Assembly: GCA_964439415.1 (NCBI GenBank)
Contig: CAYTOJ010000014.1
Location: 1-25,202, forward strand
DNA from: CAYTOJ01 sp964439415
Lineage (GTDB): Bacteria; Pseudomonadota; Alphaproteobacteria; Rickettsiales; CAZAGG01
Direction: 5' to 3'
Length of the DNA: 25,202 nt
Each line of letters opens with the position of its first letter. Positions within the stretch are counted from its first letter, which is position 1. Shown here piece by piece: positions 22,936 through 25,202 of this stretch. Below the pieces are notes generated by a model. It was not told the origin of the DNA and ran no database searches. It worked only from the letters and a program-made list of their open reading frames with translations. The position numbers and the translations under genes were made by a program.

Positions 22936-23845
22936 TTTCTGCTGATTTATTTTCCCTTGCCGCCTTCATACGCTTGAAATCATCCCCGGCGTGGTAGGAA
23001 GATCTGGTAAGTGGGCTGGCAGATACCATTAAAAACCCCTTGCTGCGCGCCATTGCCGCATAATATTCAAATTCAGCAGGCTCAACATATCTGGCAACTT
23101 CAGCATGATCAGGCGTTGGCCGCAGGTACTGGCCGATGGTGATAAAATCCACATCTGAAGCACGCATATCGTCCATCACCTGCAATACTTCCTCCTTACT
23201 CTCGCCTAAACCCACCATTATTCCGGACTTGGTGAACATGGACTGGTCAATTTGCTTAACCTGCCAGAGCAATCTCATGGAGTGGGCATAACGTGCGCCG
23301 GGGCGGATAGCATTATAAAGCCTTGGCACTGTCTCCACGTTATGGTTAAAAACATCAGGTTTTGCCTGCACTACAACCTCCAGAGCGCCAATTTTCCGCA
23401 GAAAATCCGGTGTCAGCACTTCTATGGTAGTGCCGGGCGCACTTGCGCGCACCGCTTTTATAACGTTTGCGAAATGGCTGGCTCCACCATCCTCCAGATC
23501 GTCCCGATCCACTGATGTTATAACCATGTGTTTAAGCCCAAGCCCGGCGGCGGCCTGCGCGATATTCTCAGGCTCATGGGGGTCAAGCTTGTCAGGAATT
23601 CCTGTTGCAATATTACAGAAACGGCAGGCGCGGGTGCAGACGCTGCCTAAAATCATGACGGTTGCGTGTTTTTGGCTCCAGCATTCACCGATATTTGGGC
23701 AGGCCGCCTCCTCGCATACAGTATTCAGCTTTAAACGCCGCATTAAGTCGCGGGTATTCTGATATTCCGCAGATACTGGGGCTTTCACCCGTATCCATTC
23801 CGGTCTGCGTGGTTTGCTTTCTGTAATATTATTTGTGGTTAGCAT
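22922..23845 (-). CDS. lipA: Lipoyl synthase
   Basis: LipA is a radical-SAM enzyme that inserts two sulphurs into octanoyl groups on 2-oxoacid dehydrogenases. It shows both iron-sulphur sets: the auxiliary CEEAACPNIGEC motif and the radical-SAM CTRACRFC motif (CX3CX2C). The C-terminal RSSYHAGDDF carries the serine ligand of the auxiliary cluster. The N-terminus is complete, starting at ATG 23845, but the N gap follows one base upstream, so its promoter and ribosome site are not visible. Confidence 0.97.
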   Translation of the reverse strand: MLTTNNITESKPRRPEWIRVKAPVSAEYQNTRDLMRRLKLNTVCEEAACPNIGECWSQKHATVMILGSVCTRACRFCNIATGIPDKLDPHEPENIAQAAAGLGLKHMVITSVDRDDLEDGGASHFANVIKAVRASAPGTTIEVLTPDFLRKIGALEVVVQAKPDVFNHNVETVPRLYNAIRPGARYAHSMRLLWQVKQIDQSMFTKSGIMVGLGESKEEVLQVMDDMRASDVDFITIGQYLRPTPDHAEVARYVEPAEFEYYAAMARSKGFLMVSASPLTRSSYHAGDDFKRMKAARENKSAENAIV

Positions 23846-23846
23846 A

Positions 23847-23946
23847 NNNNNNNNNNNNNNNNNNNNNNNNNNNNNNNNNNNNNNNNNNNNNNNNNNNNNN
23901 NNNNNNNNNNNNNNNNNNNNNNNNNNNNNNNNNNNNNNNNNNNNNN
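23847..23946. other. Assembly gap (100 N) upstream of lipA
   Basis: There are exactly 100 N, as in the other two gaps, so the true distance between lipA and the PAP2 gene is unknown. A gene could be missing here. Confidence 0.97.
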
Positions 23947-24006
23947 ATAATAATTAATTAACAATCATGTGATTCTTTTTCAAGGGTTTATTGATAGTAT
24001 AATTAT

Positions 24007-25202
24007 ATGAAGCAGGATTTTTATAATATTTTCGCCCAGCCACTTAGTCGGCTCCGTTTGATTCTATGGATTATAATACCACTTATAAGCGCACCGGTAG
24101 CAATATATTATCTTTTCAACACAAGCCTGGAGCGCGGCGAAAACCTTAGCCTCTATACGGTAATACAGACGCGTTTCTTCCTCTACTCACTAACCGGGCT
24201 GGCTTTAGTTTTCTGGCTGTTTGCTGAGAAAAAGCAGAAAATAATAATTATACTGTCATCCATTTTGTCTATGGCTCTGGTTGCTGGGGCAGGCGCATAT
24301 TTCACTGATTTTAAAAGCGCGGCTAAATTGGCTGTGCATGGACTCAGGGTATACCCCCTTGCGGTATGTTTGATAATAGCGGTTGTGGAATGCCTGCGCC
24401 GCCCGGAATCTGGCAAAGCCTTCCTGAGATTCGCCGGAGAGTTTGCTATAATTCCCATGCTGGCGTTTACTTCCGTTTTCTCTGGCCATGTCATCTGCGA
24501 TCTGGCTGCAAATACATACGATTACGCCTTGCTGCGCTTTGATGAATCCCTGGGGCTGCCGCTATATAAAATCCTTGGGGAGATAGTGCACAGCAGCCGT
24601 GTTCTTAAAGTACTGACTCAAGCCCCGTATTCCAGCATTCTTATCGGCGTGATGCTGTGCCAGTATTTACAGAAAACCAGACCAAAAGCAGGCAGTGTCG
24701 ATATTATCAATATATTCGTGCTCTCCCTTGCGCTTGGGCTGCTAGGATATGCGCTGCTGCCAGCCTGCGGGCCGTATGCTCTATTGGGTAAGGAATTTTT
24801 TATGCAAGCCATGCCACAGGCCAATCCCGGACTGCTGCCGGAATATACCTTTGCACCGCGCAATGCCATGCCCTCCCTGCATTTTACCTGGGCATTGCTG
24901 CTTTTCATCAATGCTTATACATACGGATTTTTATCCCGCATGTTTTTTCTAGCGCTTCTGGTAATGACATTCATAGCCACACTGGGATTAGGCGAGCATT
25001 ATTTTATAGATTTAGTAGTGGCATTTGCTTTCAGCCTGATGATTCAGGGAATATGCGCCCGCCAGTTTAAACCTGCCATTGCCGGATTTATTATGACGGC
25101 TTTATGGTATATCTTCCTGATGTTAGGCGCTGGCATTTACCTGAGCACCCCGGCTTTATCCTGGGTGTTGATAGGGGCTACTATAGGGGCTGTGTTAAAT
25201 AT
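24007..25202 (+). CDS. PAP2-superfamily integral membrane protein (3' end outside)
   Basis: This frame stays open from ATG 24007 to the window end (398 codons). It has about ten hydrophobic helices and the phosphatase signature split over two loops: R285-N-A-M-P289-S-L-H292, and G329-E-H331-Y-F-I-D335. The pattern fits the PAP2_3 group (Aur1/inositolphosphotransferase-like), which acts on lipid-linked phosphates at the membrane face. The substrate is unknown. No clear ribosome-binding site precedes the ATG, so the start is tentative. It is divergent from lipA across the gap. Confidence 0.75.
   Translation, partial: MKQDFYNIFAQPLSRLRLILWIIIPLISAPVAIYYLFNTSLERGENLSLYTVIQTRFFLYSLTGLALVFWLFAEKKQKIIIILSSILSMALVAGAGAYFTDFKSAAKLAVHGLRVYPLAVCLIIAVVECLRRPESGKAFLRFAGEFAIIPMLAFTSVFSGHVICDLAANTYDYALLRFDESLGLPLYKILGEIVHSSRVLKVLTQAPYSSILIGVMLCQYLQKTRPKAGSVDIINIFVLSLALGLLGYALLPACGPYALLGKEFFMQAMPQANPGLLPEYTFAPRNAMPSLHFTWALLLFINAYTYGFLSRMFFLALLVMTFIATLGLGEHYFIDLVVAFAFSLMIQGICARQFKPAIAGFIMTALWYIFLMLGAGIYLSTPALSWVLIGATIGAVLN

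Noticed and set aside
1..25202. CRISPR array, toxin-antitoxin or defence island
   Set aside because: No regularly spaced repeat array, nuclease, helicase or toxin-like pair was seen. All larger genes are housekeeping, pilus or envelope genes.

Overview
The window looks like a chromosomal piece of an alphaproteobacterium with moderate GC content. Evidence for this is the order dnaQ-secB-timA-DUF3750, a DivK response regulator with Asp53, the overlapping lipA-coq10 (RatA-like) pair, a short-type queF, and a NuoI typical of the class. It is a scaffolded assembly: there are three N runs of exactly 100 bases (9913-10012, 12372-12471, 23847-23946), which look like placeholders for gaps of unknown length. 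Two of them interrupt genes (carB and queF).

Layout. 1-1977: the 3' end of tRNA-Glu(TTC), followed by the remains of a small tRNA-targeting integrative element. It holds a P4-type tyrosine integrase broken by a -1 frameshift in a G run and lacking its catalytic end, a second copy of the tRNA end at 1657-1671, repeated GTTCGCT motifs and several inverted or phased repeats. 1978-5415: housekeeping genes dnaQ, secB (convergent), timA, a DUF3750 protein and ispD. 5416-9176: a Tad/Flp-pilus-associated operon of two TadE-like minor pseudopilins followed by two tandem TadG-like von Willebrand A proteins, which share an almost identical membrane anchor but have diverged metal-binding domains. 9184-11599 (minus): the C-terminal half only of the carbamoyl-phosphate synthase large subunit, with its own start and ribosome-binding site, overlapping an upstream adenosine/PfkB sugar kinase. 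11687-13968 (plus): nuoI, queF (gapped) and rho with a good sigma70-type promoter. 13995-15326 (minus): a TadD-like TPR lipoprotein with a SPOR-like end. 15411-16022 (plus): a SAM methyltransferase. 15994-20829 (minus): a small unknown protein, divK, pheT and a GT-C-like membrane protein. 20916-23845 (minus): lipA, a Coq10/RatA-like START protein and a second large membrane protein carrying an in-frame GC-rich insertion. 24007-25202 (plus): a PAP2-superfamily membrane protein running off the end.

Themes. First, several genes that usually sit with partners are alone here: nuoI without other nuo genes, pheT without pheS, carB without its N-terminal half or carA, and tadD apart from tadE/tadG. 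This suggests extensive operon dispersal. Second, the Tad-related genes (TadE, TadE-like, two TadG, TadD) point to surface adhesion pili, whose core motor genes must lie elsewhere. Third, the tRNA-Glu locus has been used as an integration site at least once. I found no CRISPR array, intact transposon, toxin-antitoxin pair or recognisable defence system. The most notable items are the split carB, the paired TadG genes, the layered integration scar and the insertion in the membrane protein gene.
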